Below, piece after piece: positions 33,533 to 43,177 of a stretch of 64,000 nt of DNA. The stretch comes from Hyphomicrobium_A sp963726795 (GTDB lineage Bacteria; Pseudomonadota; Alphaproteobacteria; Rhizobiales; Hyphomicrobiaceae). The notes beneath the pieces are model-generated. The model did not search any database, was not told where the DNA came from, and worked only from the letters and a program-made list of their open reading frames with translations. The translations under genes and the position numbers were made by a program. Each line of letters opens with the position of its first letter. Position 1 is the first letter of the stretch. The stretch covers positions 124,001-188,000 of the forward strand of contig CAVSDD010000008.1 of assembly GCA_963726795.1 (NCBI GenBank), in the 5' to 3' direction.

Positions 33533-36500
33533 ATGAGCCAGCCCAAATCGCAGAGCCGAGCCTCGGCAAATCCCCCCGCCAAATCCGACGGTAAGCCGGA
33601 GGCTGCGCGCGTGTCGCGCAACGCCACCGTCGCGACCGTGCCGGAAGGAGAGTCGACGCCCATCATCAAGGGCAGCCACGTCTACCTCATCGACGGCTCG
33701 GGATACATCTTCCGCGCCTTCCACGCGCTGCCGCCGCTGACGCGTCCCTCTGACGGGCTCCCAGTCGGCGCGGTGCACGGATTTTGCGCCATGCTGTGGA
33801 AGCTGCTGCGCGAGACGAAGGCGTCGGAGGCGCCAACGCATTTCGCCGTCATTTTCGACGCCTCGGAGAAAACGTTCCGCAACGAGATCTACCAGGATTA
33901 CAAGGCGCACCGCCCTCCGGCGCCCGAGGAGCTGATCCCGCAGTTCCCGCTCATCCGCGATGCGGTGAAGGCGTTCAACGTCGCCTGTATCGAGCAAAAT
34001 GGCTTCGAGGCCGACGATCTCATTGCCAGCTACGCGCGCGAGGTGGTCGATGCCGGCGGCGACGTGACGATCGTCTCCTCCGACAAGGACCTGATGCAGC
34101 TGGTGCGCCCTGGCGTCCTCATGTTCGACGCGATGAAGGCCAAGAAGATCGGGCGCGACGAGGTGATGGAGAAGTTCGGCGTGCCGCCCGAGAAGGTGGT
34201 CGATGTGCAGGCGCTGGCGGGTGATTCAACCGACAACGTTCCGGGTGTGCCGGGCATCGGCGTCAAGACCGGCGCCGAGCTGATCAACGAATACGGCGAC
34301 CTCGATGCGCTGCTCGAGCGCGCGTCCGAGATCAAGCAGCCCAAGCGCCGCGAGAAGCTGATCGAGTTCGCCGACCAGGCGCGGCTGTCGCGCGAGTTGG
34401 TGCGTCTCAAGGACGACGTCGATACGGGCATCCCGGCGCATGCGCTGGGCGTGCGCGATCCCGAGCCGGCGGTGCTGCTGGGCTTCCTGCGGCTCATGGA
34501 ATTTTCAACGCTGACGCGGCGCATCTCCGAAGCGCTGGGCGTTGAGCCGCCAGCGGGCCCCGCGGTCTCGGTCGGTTCCACCGTCAAGGGCAAGGAGCGC
34601 CTCGCTCCGGCAGCATTTCCTCCGGTGCGCGAGCCGGCACAGGCGCCCGCCGCGGCCGAGACGCCGTCTGCTGCGGTGCTGCTCGCGGCACAAGCGGCGA
34701 AAGCGCCATTCGACCGCTCCAAGTACGAGACCGTCACCACGCGCGAGCGGCTGGAAGTCTGGATCACCGAAGCCTTCACGCTGGGACGCGTCGCCTTCGA
34801 CACGGAGACGACCGACCTCGATCCCATGCGCGCCGAGTTCGTCGGCTTCTCGCTGGCGACCGCGCCCGGCAAGGCCTGCTACGTGCCGCTCGGCCATCGC
34901 CGCGCGGCAACCGAGCTCGATTTCGGTGAGGAGGCGCTGCCGCAGCTCTCGGTCAGGGACGCGCTCGCGCTTTTGAAGCCGCTGCTGGAAGACCCCGCGA
35001 TCCTCAAGATCGGGCAGAACATCAAGTACGACGTGAATGTCCTGGCGCGGCACGGCGTTCGCGTCGCGCCGATCGACGACACCATGCTCATGTCCTACGC
35101 CCTCGATGCCGGCAAGGGCAGCCACGGCATGGACGATCTCGCCATGCGCCACCTTGGGCATGTTTGCATCTCGTTCGATCAGGTGATGGCGAATGCGCCG
35201 GGCAAGAAATCCGAGCGTACGTTCGCGCAGGTGCCGCTCGACAAGGCGGCCGAGTACGCGGCGGAAGATGCCGACGTCACGCTGCGGCTGTGGATGCTGC
35301 TGAAGCCGCGCCTCGTCGCCGAGCGCCTCAAGACCGTCTACGAGACGCTGGAGCGCCCGCTGCTTCCGGTGATCGCCGAGATGGAACGCTCAGGCATCAA
35401 GGTCGACGCGGGGATCCTCTCGCGGCTGTCAGGGGGCTTTTCGCAAAGCGTGGCGCGCATCGAGGAGGAGATCAACACGCTCATCGGCCACAAGTTCAAC
35501 TTCGGCTCCCCGCGCCAGCTCGGCGAGCTGTTGTTCGATCGCTTCAAGCTGCCGGGCGGCAAGCGCACGAAGTCCGGGCAATGGGAGACGAGCGCGGGCC
35601 TGCTCGACGATCTCGCCGCCAACGAGGAGCTCGATCCGGAAGCGCGCAAGCTGATCAACCTGATGCTCGAGTGGCGTCAGCTGACGAAGCTGCGCTCGAC
35701 CTACACGGATGCGCTGCCGAGCTACGTGCACGGCGAGACCGGGCGCATTCACACCTGCTATTCGCTCGGTGCGACCACCACTGGGCGCCTCGCGTCGTCC
35801 GAGCCGAACCTGCAGAACATTCCGATCCGCACCAAGGAGGGCCGCGCGATCCGCACCGCCTTCATCGCCGAGAAGGGCATGAAGCTGATCTCGGCCGACT
35901 ACAGCCAGATCGAGCTGCGGGTGCTGGCGCACGTCGCCGACATTCCGCAGCTGCGCAAGGCTTTCGACGAGGGCCTCGACATCCACGCCATGACGGCATC
36001 GGAGATGTTCTCGGTTCCGGTGAAGGACATGCCGCCCGAGGTGCGCCGCCGCGCCAAGGCGATCAACTTCGGCATCATCTATGGCATCTCGGCGTTCGGG
36101 CTGGCGAACCAGCTTTCGATCCCCAAGGAGGAAGCCGGCGCCTACATCAAGACCTACTTCGAGCGCTTTCCCGGCATCCGCGACTACATGGAGGACACGA
36201 AAAAGCAGGCGCGCGAGCAGGGCTTTGTCGAGACCATCTTCGGCCGCCGCATCCATTATCCCGAGATCAATACGAGGAACCCCGGCGCGCGCGGCAACTT
36301 CGAGCGTGCCGCGATCAACGCCCCCATCCAGGGCTCGGCGGCCGACATCATCAGGCGCGCGATGGCGCGCATGCCGGACGCGCTGCGCGAGGCCGGGCTA
36401 AAGTCGGCGCGCATGCTGCTGCAGGTGCACGACGAATTGGTGCTGGAGGCAAAGGAGGCCGACGTCGCCAAGACGCTGGCGATCGCGGTGAAGGTGATGG

Positions 36501-36586
36501 AGGGCGCGGCGCTGCCGGCGATCGCGCTCAGGGTGCCGATCCATGTCGACGCCAAGGCCGCCGACAACTGGGAAGCCGCGCACTAG
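33533..36586 (+). CDS. polA: DNA polymerase I
   Basis: A 1017-residue repair and Okazaki-fragment polymerase with all three activities. The 5'-3' exonuclease domain (about 45-335) includes YLIDGSGYIFRAF and QNGFEADDLIASYA. The 3'-5' exonuclease (about 400-600) has the metal ligands in VAFDTETTDLDP, so proofreading should be active. The polymerase domain has motif A (SADYSQIELRVLAHVA), motif B (RRRAKAINFGIIYGIS) and motif C (LLQVHDELVLEA). The first 45 residues are an unstructured Ser/Ala/Lys-rich extension. An Ala/Pro-rich linker joins the first two domains. Confidence 0.97.
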   Translation: MSQPKSQSRASANPPAKSDGKPEAARVSRNATVATVPEGESTPIIKGSHVYLIDGSGYIFRAFHALPPLTRPSDGLPVGAVHGFCAMLWKLLRETKASEAPTHFAVIFDASEKTFRNEIYQDYKAHRPPAPEELIPQFPLIRDAVKAFNVACIEQNGFEADDLIASYAREVVDAGGDVTIVSSDKDLMQLVRPGVLMFDAMKAKKIGRDEVMEKFGVPPEKVVDVQALAGDSTDNVPGVPGIGVKTGAELINEYGDLDALLERASEIKQPKRREKLIEFADQARLSRELVRLKDDVDTGIPAHALGVRDPEPAVLLGFLRLMEFSTLTRRISEALGVEPPAGPAVSVGSTVKGKERLAPAAFPPVREPAQAPAAAETPSAAVLLAAQAAKAPFDRSKYETVTTRERLEVWITEAFTLGRVAFDTETTDLDPMRAEFVGFSLATAPGKACYVPLGHRRAATELDFGEEALPQLSVRDALALLKPLLEDPAILKIGQNIKYDVNVLARHGVRVAPIDDTMLMSYALDAGKGSHGMDDLAMRHLGHVCISFDQVMANAPGKKSERTFAQVPLDKAAEYAAEDADVTLRLWMLLKPRLVAERLKTVYETLERPLLPVIAEMERSGIKVDAGILSRLSGGFSQSVARIEEEINTLIGHKFNFGSPRQLGELLFDRFKLPGGKRTKSGQWETSAGLLDDLAANEELDPEARKLINLMLEWRQLTKLRSTYTDALPSYVHGETGRIHTCYSLGATTTGRLASSEPNLQNIPIRTKEGRAIRTAFIAEKGMKLISADYSQIELRVLAHVADIPQLRKAFDEGLDIHAMTASEMFSVPVKDMPPEVRRRAKAINFGIIYGISAFGLANQLSIPKEEAGAYIKTYFERFPGIRDYMEDTKKQAREQGFVETIFGRRIHYPEINTRNPGARGNFERAAINAPIQGSAADIIRRAMARMPDALREAGLKSARMLLQVHDELVLEAKEADVAKTLAIAVKVMEGAALPAIALRVPIHVDAKAADNWEAAH

Positions 36587-36684
36587 CGCAGCGCTACGCA
36601 TTGGCCGCGGTCGCCGAGGCAGTTTGATCGTCGGTCGTGAGGTGCAGGGCGCCGAAATACGTGCCTCCGCTTGACGCGGATAGT

Positions 36685-36713
36685 CCTATTAGCTAACTAG
36701 ATTAGCTAATAGG
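36685..36713. promoter_or_regulatory. Perfect operator palindrome of the toxin-antitoxin operon
   Basis: CCTATTAGCTAA (36685-36696) and TTAGCTAATAGG (36702-36713) are exact inverted repeats around CTAGA. A TTGACG box at 36671-36676 lies just upstream, and the antitoxin Shine-Dalgarno AGGAGG begins within the right arm. The site fits autorepression by the Phd-type antitoxin; this is inference from position and symmetry. Confidence 0.75.
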
Positions 36714-36721
36714 AGGCGCCG

Positions 36722-37021
36722 ATGCCTACATTTACAGTTCACCAGGCAAAGACAAACCTCTCGAAGCTCATCGAGAAAGCAGAGGCCGGGGAAGACGTCG
36801 TGATTGCGCGTGCCGATAAGCCGGCCGTGCGTCTGGTGCCGGTGGGCGGCAACTACCCCAAGCGGAAGTTCGGCGCCTACAAGGGTCAATTCAGCTTACC
36901 CGACGGTTTCTTTGACGACCTGCCAGAGGCGGAGCTCGCTGCCGCCGAGGGTGCCTACTCGACCGATCCGCTCACTCTCGGTCAAAAGAAGCGCAAGCAG
37001 AAAAGCCGGCGTAAGAAGTGA
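36722..37021 (+). CDS. Type II antitoxin, Phd/YefM family
   Basis: A 99-residue protein. The N-terminal DNA-binding fold (MPTFTVHQAKTNLSKLIEKA and GEDVVIARADKPAVRLVP) is typical of Phd/YefM antitoxins. The C-terminal third is Lys/Arg-rich (KKRKQKSRRKK) rather than acidic. It overlaps the toxin gene by four bases (ATGA-type coupling by GTGA). It should neutralise the PIN toxin and repress its own promoter at the palindrome upstream. Confidence 0.88.
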   Translation: MPTFTVHQAKTNLSKLIEKAEAGEDVVIARADKPAVRLVPVGGNYPKRKFGAYKGQFSLPDGFFDDLPEAELAAAEGAYSTDPLTLGQKKRKQKSRRKK

Positions 37022-37404
37022 AGCTACTGCTCGACACGCACGCTCTGATCTGGTGGTGGATGGGCGACCGGCGGTTGTCGTTGCGCGCGCGAGAGACTCT
37101 TTCGGCGCCCGACGTGCAGGTTTACGTCAGCGCAGTGACCGCGTGGGAGGTCGCCACCAAGTTTCGCATTGGGAAGCTCGCGTTGCCTGCGTTCTTTGTC
37201 GATGATTTCGAAGCAAACATCGCGGAGCAGGGCTTTCGGCAGCTTGCTGTCACTGTTCCGCACGGGCGCCGCGCAGGAATGCTGCCGGGCGCGCACCGCG
37301 ATCCGTTCGATCGCATATTGGCGGCGCAATCCCACATTGAGGATATGCCGCTCGTCTCCGACGATCGCGCAATCAGCGCACTTGGCGCGCGCACGTTCTG
37401 GTGA
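37018..37404 (+). CDS. vapC: PIN-domain toxin (VapC-like ribonuclease)
   Basis: A 128-residue PIN protein. The acidic metal-binding residues are present: Asp6 in LLLDTHALIWWW, Glu44 in SAVTAWEVATK, Asp95 and Asp98 in HRDPFDRILAAQ, and Asp115/116 in LVSDD. VapC toxins cut tRNA or rRNA when freed from antitoxin. The start is GTG overlapping the antitoxin stop. It is complete and appears functional. The partner is of the Phd rather than VapB fold, a common pairing for this PIN subgroup. Confidence 0.9.
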   Translation: MKLLLDTHALIWWWMGDRRLSLRARETLSAPDVQVYVSAVTAWEVATKFRIGKLALPAFFVDDFEANIAEQGFRQLAVTVPHGRRAGMLPGAHRDPFDRILAAQSHIEDMPLVSDDRAISALGARTFW

Positions 37405-37557
37405 GGCGCTCACATTGTGGTGACAGGCGTTGCCGGTGTCATCAGCGGTTCTTATGTCATGGGTAAGAAATCGCGATTGGCACTTATCCGGGCAAACGCC
37501 CACGATCGCGGCAGGGCCAAGTGAATTAGCGCGTGGCCCTAAAGAGGAGGAAATATC

Positions 37558-37647
37558 ATGAAGGTTTGGACCAAGCCCGCAGTGCGCGAGCAGGAAGTCG
37601 GCCTCGAGGTCACCTCGTATATGCCGGCCGAGGTCGACATCATCTAA
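37558..37647 (+). CDS. pqqA: PqqA-like precursor peptide of pyrroloquinoline quinone
   Basis: A 29-residue peptide reading MKVWTKPAVREQEVGLEVTS and then YMPAEVDII. Glu17 and Tyr21 have the E-x3-Y spacing that PqqE cross-links to form PQQ. The WTKP start and EVTSY core match known PqqA sequences, and the extended AEVDI tail resembles that of methylotroph PqqA. A strong GAGGAGG ribosome binding site lies nine bases upstream. No pqqB, C, D or E lies within the window on either side. It is too short for routine gene calling. Confidence 0.85.
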   Translation: MKVWTKPAVREQEVGLEVTSYMPAEVDII

Positions 37648-37671
37648 CGACGTCGAACTCTCCTAAGAATT

Positions 37672-37708
37672 CAGGCGGCGGTCGGTGTTCCGGCCGCCGT
37701 CTGCATTT
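37672..37708 (+). terminator. Hairpin downstream of pqqA
   Basis: A 12-bp GC-rich stem (GGCGGCGGTCGG with CCGGCCGCCGTC, two wobbles) with loop TGTT starts about 25 bases after the pqqA stop. Only a weak TGCATTTGT follows, so it may act as a terminator or as the processing site of the short mRNA. Confidence 0.55.
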
Positions 37709-37744
37709 GTGCGCGCGCAATCGCTCAGCACGCAGGAGCCTGCG

Positions 37745-38128
37745 CTAAAGCGTCTTCAGATAGGCGATGATTTTTGCGCGGATCGCAGGGTCGGCGACAC
37801 CGCCGTAGGGCGGGCTCATGCCGTTGCCGGGGATCACCGCGTTGGGATTGGCGATCCATTGGTCGAGCGTCTTCTCATCCCAGGTGACGCCCGAATCCTT
37901 CAGCGACTGCGTATAGCCGTAGCCCGGCTCCGTTCCAGCCTTGCGCCCGACGACCCCGTAGAGCGACGGCCCCAGCCGGTTGTCGTCCTTCACGAAGGAA
38001 TGGCACTCGCGGCAATGATCGTTGAAGGTGATCTCCAGGGCATCGTCGGCAGCGGACGCACTCGAGAGCGGCAGTGCCGCGAGGACGAGAGCGATCATTG
38101 AGGGCGTCAGGTGACGAGGCATCGGCAT
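37745..38128 (-). CDS. Class I c-type cytochrome
   Basis: A 127-residue periplasmic cytochrome. A signal peptide (about 1-26, SASA-ADD) is followed by the haem site CRECH and the axial Met in GNGMSPPYGG. The segments LGPSLYGVVGRKAG and YTQSLKDSGVTWDEKTLDQW are typical of the cytochrome c2 type. It may accept electrons from a periplasmic dehydrogenase; adjacency to the PqqA-like gene is suggestive only. The start is uncertain: ATG at 38128 or 38122, neither with a strong ribosome binding site. Confidence 0.85.
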   Translation of the reverse strand: MPMPRHLTPSMIALVLAALPLSSASAADDALEITFNDHCRECHSFVKDDNRLGPSLYGVVGRKAGTEPGYGYTQSLKDSGVTWDEKTLDQWIANPNAVIPGNGMSPPYGGVADPAIRAKIIAYLKTL

Positions 38129-38223
38129 CTCGGCAGGCGGCAAGAACGAGCCATCCGCACTCGGCTCGATTGGTCGAGAGTGCGCCAGTAAATGCTAAGG
38201 GCGGGCTAAAAAGCGCAGCTCAA

Positions 38224-39531
<1,308 letters not shown>

Positions 39532-39900
39532 TCCGCCGACCGTCCTCTGGTGCGCAACAGCGTCTCGTTTGCAACGCGAGACTATGTTACCAATCCGTAA
39601 CTTTGACTAGGAAAAAACACGCTGCAGCCTGGCGCTAATCCCCGGCTTTTCGCAAGGGATACAAACGGTCTAGGTGGGTCTTTGGTTGCAGTTGTGCAAG
39701 CTTGGGACGGTCGCTCCGAATACAGAGGAAAATCCCGGTGGCCGAGACAAAACGCGTGCTTCGTCGTTGGGCCTGTGGCCGCACCGTGACACAATTTGGA
39801 GCTACCCCCGGCGCTCGCTGAGCGGCGTGTGAAGCGCGGGCTCGCTGGCGCGGGCCCAAGAGGGCCGCGCGGAGCGGCAACAGGAGCAATCGGACCGTTC
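39532..39900. other. Intergenic region upstream of phaZ and the AsmA gene
   Basis: This 369-base stretch lies between divergent genes and must hold both promoters. No convincing -35/-10 pair, repeat or RNA structure was found. A TTG-started extension of the AsmA frame (from 39796) is possible but adds an Arg/Gly-rich leader without support. Confidence 0.4.
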
Positions 39901-42222
39901 ATGACGACGCGTCGGCCTCCGCCTCCCGGCGGGCCCCCATCCAACATGCCGGGCTACGTTTATCCAGGCGAGCAGCAATCTCGCGAGCACCAGGCGCTCG
40001 AGCGGCGCGCCAACCCGACGCAGCCGCCGCGCCGTCCCGCTCCGCCTCCCGAGCGTCCGTCCACGGCGCTGATGGTCCTCGTCTACGGCGGCATCGGGCT
40101 GCTGGCGGTCGCGGTCGCGGCCGTCACGTTCATCATGATCGCGCCGCCGACCGAGATGATCCGCCGCGAGCTCATCACGCAGGTCAAGAACGCAACCGGG
40201 CGCGATCTCACCATCGGCGGGAAAGCCTCGGTGAAGCTCTTCCCCAGGCTCGGCCTGCACGTCACGGGCATCCAGCTCTCGCCGCCGCCCGGCATGGGCG
40301 GAGAGCCATTCCTCAGCGCGCGCTCCCTCGATGTGGGGGTTCGCCTGCTGCCGCTCTTGCTGCAGCGTGAGATCGTCGTCGACCGGCTCATTCTGTATGA
40401 GCCCGCGTTTTCGCTGCGCGTCGACAGCCAGGGCCGCAGAAGCTGGGCCGGCATCGAGACGCCGCAGCGGGTGCAATTCGCCGAGGCTGTCGAGGACAAG
40501 GTGAGCGATGCGCCGCCAAACCTGCCCCGTAATTCATCGCGCCGCGGTTTTTCCGATTTGTCGCTCGGTCTCGTTCGGATCGTCGACGGCTCGGTCCAGT
40601 ACCACGACGAGCGCAACGGCCACTCGGCCGTCGTCGAAGCGATCAACGCCACTGCCGGGCTGCATTCGATCGCGGAGCCGCTAGACACCAAGGGCTCGTT
40701 CGTGTGGGCGCAGGAGAAGATCAATTTCGACGCGACGCTGACCTCGCCGCAGGAGCTCATCCAGCAGCGCCCGGCCAAGCTGGTGCTGACCGTGGGCGGC
40801 AAGCCCGGCAGCATCAACTACGACGGCGCGGTCACCCTGCACGACGCGCTGAGCGCCGAGGGCACGCTCAAAGCCGACGCGCCCTCGCTGCGGACGTTCG
40901 CGGAGTGGCTGGGCACGCGGCTGCCGCACACGCCGGGCTTTGGCGCCGTCACGATCGTCGGCGACGTGAAGGCCACGCCCGACGCCGTTCGCGTCGACAA
41001 CGCCAAGGTGACGCTCGACGGCGCGACGGCGACCGGCACGATCGCCATGACGAAAGGCGCCGAGCGGCCGCATGTCGAAGCAACTCTGCGTGTCGCCGGG
41101 CTCAACCTCACCAACTATGTGGCGCATGGCGGCTATGGCCGCGCCTCCGAGGATCATGAGTCTTCGCGCGCGCCCGCGACGCCAGCGCCAGAACCGCCGG
41201 CCGAGCCGCAAGCGCAGCCCGCCCCCGGATCGATCGAGGATCTGCTCGATTCGCCGGACGAGGCGCCCGCCGGGCCGCGCGTCAAAGGCTTCACGCAGCG
41301 CGCGGGCTGGGGCGAGGAGCCCTACGATCTGTCGCTGCTGGGCTTGGCCGACGTCAACGCCAAGCTCTCGGTTGAGAACTTGAACTACCGCGAGCTCAAG
41401 ATCGACAGCTCCGAGATGACGGTCGCGCTCAAGGATCGCTTCTTCAAGACGACGCTCGACGACGTAAGCCTCTACAACGGTCGCGGCCGGGGCGTGGTGA
41501 CGCTCGACGCGCGCGGCAATGATGCGGCTCTCGCCACCAATATCGCGCTGTCGGGGATCGCCGCCGGCCCGCTGCTCAAGGATACCTCGAGCGTCAACTG
41601 GCTCGCCGGCACGGGCGACGTGACGCTGGTGCTCGCCGGGCGCGGCGCCAACGAGACGGCGCTCGTTTCCACGCTCAACGGCAAGGCCGACGTCTCGGTG
41701 CGCGACGGCGCCATCATCGGCTTTAACCTCGCCGGCGCCATGCGTTCCCTGCGTGAGGGCAACCTGCCGCAGTTCTCGGTCTCACCTTCGGAAAAGACCG
41801 ATTTCAGCGACCTAACCGGCACATTCGTTATTGCCGCAGGTATCGCCACGAACACCGATCTGAAGCTCGCGAGCCCGCTGCTGCGAGCCTCGGGCGCCGG
41901 CACGGTCGACTTGCCGCAGCGCAGCCTCGACTACACCTTGCGCCCCAAGCTCGTTGCGAGCCTCTCCGGCCAGGGCGGCGATAAGGACGCGGGCGGTCTG
42001 GAGATCCCCGTCCACTTCACCGGGCCTTGGGATCACCCCGATATTGCGCCCGATATCGCCGGCGCGTTGAAGAATCCGCAGACGATGGAGGCCGTGAAGG
42101 AGATCGGCAAGGAGCTCAAAGGCAAGAACGCCGGCGAGATCGTCGATGATCTGTTCGGCAAAGGCGAAAACGGCGAGCCGTCGAAAGCGCAGAAGATGCT
42201 TAAGAAGTTTCTCGGCCGCTGA
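39901..42222 (+). CDS. AsmA family protein
   Basis: A 773-residue envelope protein. A Pro-rich cytosolic N-terminus (about 1-55) is followed by one membrane segment (about 57-80; VLVYGGIGLLAVAVAAVTFI). The AsmA domain follows, with VKNATGRDLTIGGKASVKLF and GLHVTGIQLS. The C-terminal AsmA_2 region ends with GAGTVDLPQRSLDYTLRPKL. AsmA-like proteins bridge the periplasm and are linked to phospholipid transport and outer-membrane assembly. An Ala/Pro/Glu-rich linker lies near the middle. The ATG start is preferred to the upstream TTG. Confidence 0.87.
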   Translation: MTTRRPPPPGGPPSNMPGYVYPGEQQSREHQALERRANPTQPPRRPAPPPERPSTALMVLVYGGIGLLAVAVAAVTFIMIAPPTEMIRRELITQVKNATGRDLTIGGKASVKLFPRLGLHVTGIQLSPPPGMGGEPFLSARSLDVGVRLLPLLLQREIVVDRLILYEPAFSLRVDSQGRRSWAGIETPQRVQFAEAVEDKVSDAPPNLPRNSSRRGFSDLSLGLVRIVDGSVQYHDERNGHSAVVEAINATAGLHSIAEPLDTKGSFVWAQEKINFDATLTSPQELIQQRPAKLVLTVGGKPGSINYDGAVTLHDALSAEGTLKADAPSLRTFAEWLGTRLPHTPGFGAVTIVGDVKATPDAVRVDNAKVTLDGATATGTIAMTKGAERPHVEATLRVAGLNLTNYVAHGGYGRASEDHESSRAPATPAPEPPAEPQAQPAPGSIEDLLDSPDEAPAGPRVKGFTQRAGWGEEPYDLSLLGLADVNAKLSVENLNYRELKIDSSEMTVALKDRFFKTTLDDVSLYNGRGRGVVTLDARGNDAALATNIALSGIAAGPLLKDTSSVNWLAGTGDVTLVLAGRGANETALVSTLNGKADVSVRDGAIIGFNLAGAMRSLREGNLPQFSVSPSEKTDFSDLTGTFVIAAGIATNTDLKLASPLLRASGAGTVDLPQRSLDYTLRPKLVASLSGQGGDKDAGGLEIPVHFTGPWDHPDIAPDIAGALKNPQTMEAVKEIGKELKGKNAGEIVDDLFGKGENGEPSKAQKMLKKFLGR

Positions 42223-42343
42223 GAGAGCCGTGCTGCGGCGTCGTGACGAGGCGCAAATCACTTGAGCGAGCGGTCGCGAATTGAGATCGCGTAAAACCGC
42301 GCGGCAAAATTTTTTTCCGCGAGGGGCAAATTTTTCTTGCGTA

Positions 42344-42475
42344 GGGGGGGGGTGTGCCTCATATGACCCCTCTCCGTTCGTCCACCTGCCCTTAAGGTCG
42401 AGGTTTTCCAGAAACCCCAAAGGTAAGGAGCGGACGGGTCACATCTGTTGCCTGGTTGGGGAGGGTCATATGGCC
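42344..42475 (+). promoter_or_regulatory. Structured leader of speD that can mask its start region
   Basis: CATATGACCC at 42360-42369 is exactly complementary to GGGTCATATG at 42463-42472, which contains the 3' end of the Shine-Dalgarno region and the start codon. Inside this, CCCCAA (42415-42420) pairs with TTGGGG (42456-42461), covering the rest of the GGGGAGGG site. A nine-G run (42344-42352) precedes a ten-codon ORF that starts inside the left arm. Translational control is inferred. Confidence 0.5.
42363..42395 (+). CDS. Ten-residue upstream ORF in the speD leader
   Basis: The frame reads MTPLRSSTCP and stops at TAA. Its ATG lies within the element complementary to the speD start region, with a G-run ten bases upstream that could serve as a weak ribosome binding site. 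It is offered as a candidate leader peptide only; a ten-codon frame can arise by chance. Confidence 0.3.
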   Translation: MTPLRSSTCP

Positions 42476-43078
42476 TTTAATGACACCCTCTTCCAATTGG
42501 GGATGGACTTAACTCGTTCAAGCACCGCCCAAGAGGAAGATCGTCGTACTGCAGCGCACGTCGCGCACGAAACTCATGCGCAGGTTGCGCATGTCGACTA
42601 TGCGCAGGTTGCGCATGACGATAGGAAAGACTTTTTCATCGAGCGCGATGGCGTTCGGTTCGCCGGGACCCACCTCATCGTGGACCTTTTCGGCGCCCGA
42701 CGGCTCGATGATTTGGAGCACATCAAGACGACCCTGACGCGATGCGTGGAGGTGGCGGGAGCGACGCTGCTGCACATCCACCTGCATCACTTTACGCCGA
42801 ATGGCGGCGTCTCGGGCGTGGCGGTGCTCTCGGAGAGTCACATCTCCATTCATAGCTGGCCCGAGGCCGACTATGCTGCGCTCGATGTGTTCATGTGCGG
42901 CGAAGCAAAGCCGCAGAACTGCATCGAGGTGCTACGCGAGGCGTTCAACGCCCGTGACGTGGTGGTCAAGACGCATCACCGCGGCTCGGAGATGGACGAT
43001 CTCAAGTGGCAGGCAGCGGCCTCGAAGCGGGCTCCCGTGCGCTTGAAGAGTGTCAAAAAGACCAAGAAGGCGGCCTGA
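42470..43078 (+). CDS. speD: S-adenosylmethionine decarboxylase proenzyme
   Basis: A 202-residue proenzyme that makes decarboxylated SAM for spermidine synthesis. Self-cleavage should occur between Glu122 and Ser123 in VLSESHISIHSWPE, giving the pyruvoyl group. The processing residues His128 and Cys143 (DVFMCG) are present. Between the conserved N-terminus (LFQLGMDLTRSSTAQ) and the core (KDFFIERDGVRFAGTHLIVD) lies an insertion of imperfect eight-residue repeats, VAHETHAQ, VAHVDYAQ and VAHDD (31-51). The ATG at 42470 has GGGGAGGG upstream. No speE lies within the window. Confidence 0.93.
   Translation: MAFNDTLFQLGMDLTRSSTAQEEDRRTAAHVAHETHAQVAHVDYAQVAHDDRKDFFIERDGVRFAGTHLIVDLFGARRLDDLEHIKTTLTRCVEVAGATLLHIHLHHFTPNGGVSGVAVLSESHISIHSWPEADYAALDVFMCGEAKPQNCIEVLREAFNARDVVVKTHHRGSEMDDLKWQAAASKRAPVRLKSVKKTKKAA
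42576..42617. repeat. Duplicated 18-bp element inside speD
   Basis: ATGCGCAGGTTGCGCATG occurs at 42576-42593 and 42600-42617, a period of 24 bp. Each copy is itself a perfect inverted repeat (ATGCGCA/TGCGCAT around GGT). It encodes part of the eight-residue protein repeat. Confidence 0.8.
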
Positions 43079-43142
43079 CGACCGGCCCCTTCCCAGGCCT
43101 GACCCTCCCGGGAGCTTTGGCGTCACGTTTCCGCCTTGTGCT

Positions 43143-43177
43143 TGGGCGACGCAGTGGAAATACTGCTGCGTCGCCCA
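43143..43177. repeat. Perfect 12-bp inverted repeat downstream of speD
   Basis: TGGGCGACGCAG (43143-43154) and CTGCGTCGCCCA (43166-43177) are exact inverted repeats around an 11-base loop. No U-tract follows on either strand. It lies 65 bases after the speD stop and 83 bases before the next start, so it may shield the 3' end or be a dispersed repeat. Confidence 0.6.

Noticed and set aside
42276..42469. A known SAM riboswitch class in the speD leader
   Set aside because: The conserved cores of the SAM-I and SAM-II classes could not be recognised. The leader is therefore described by its own pairings only.
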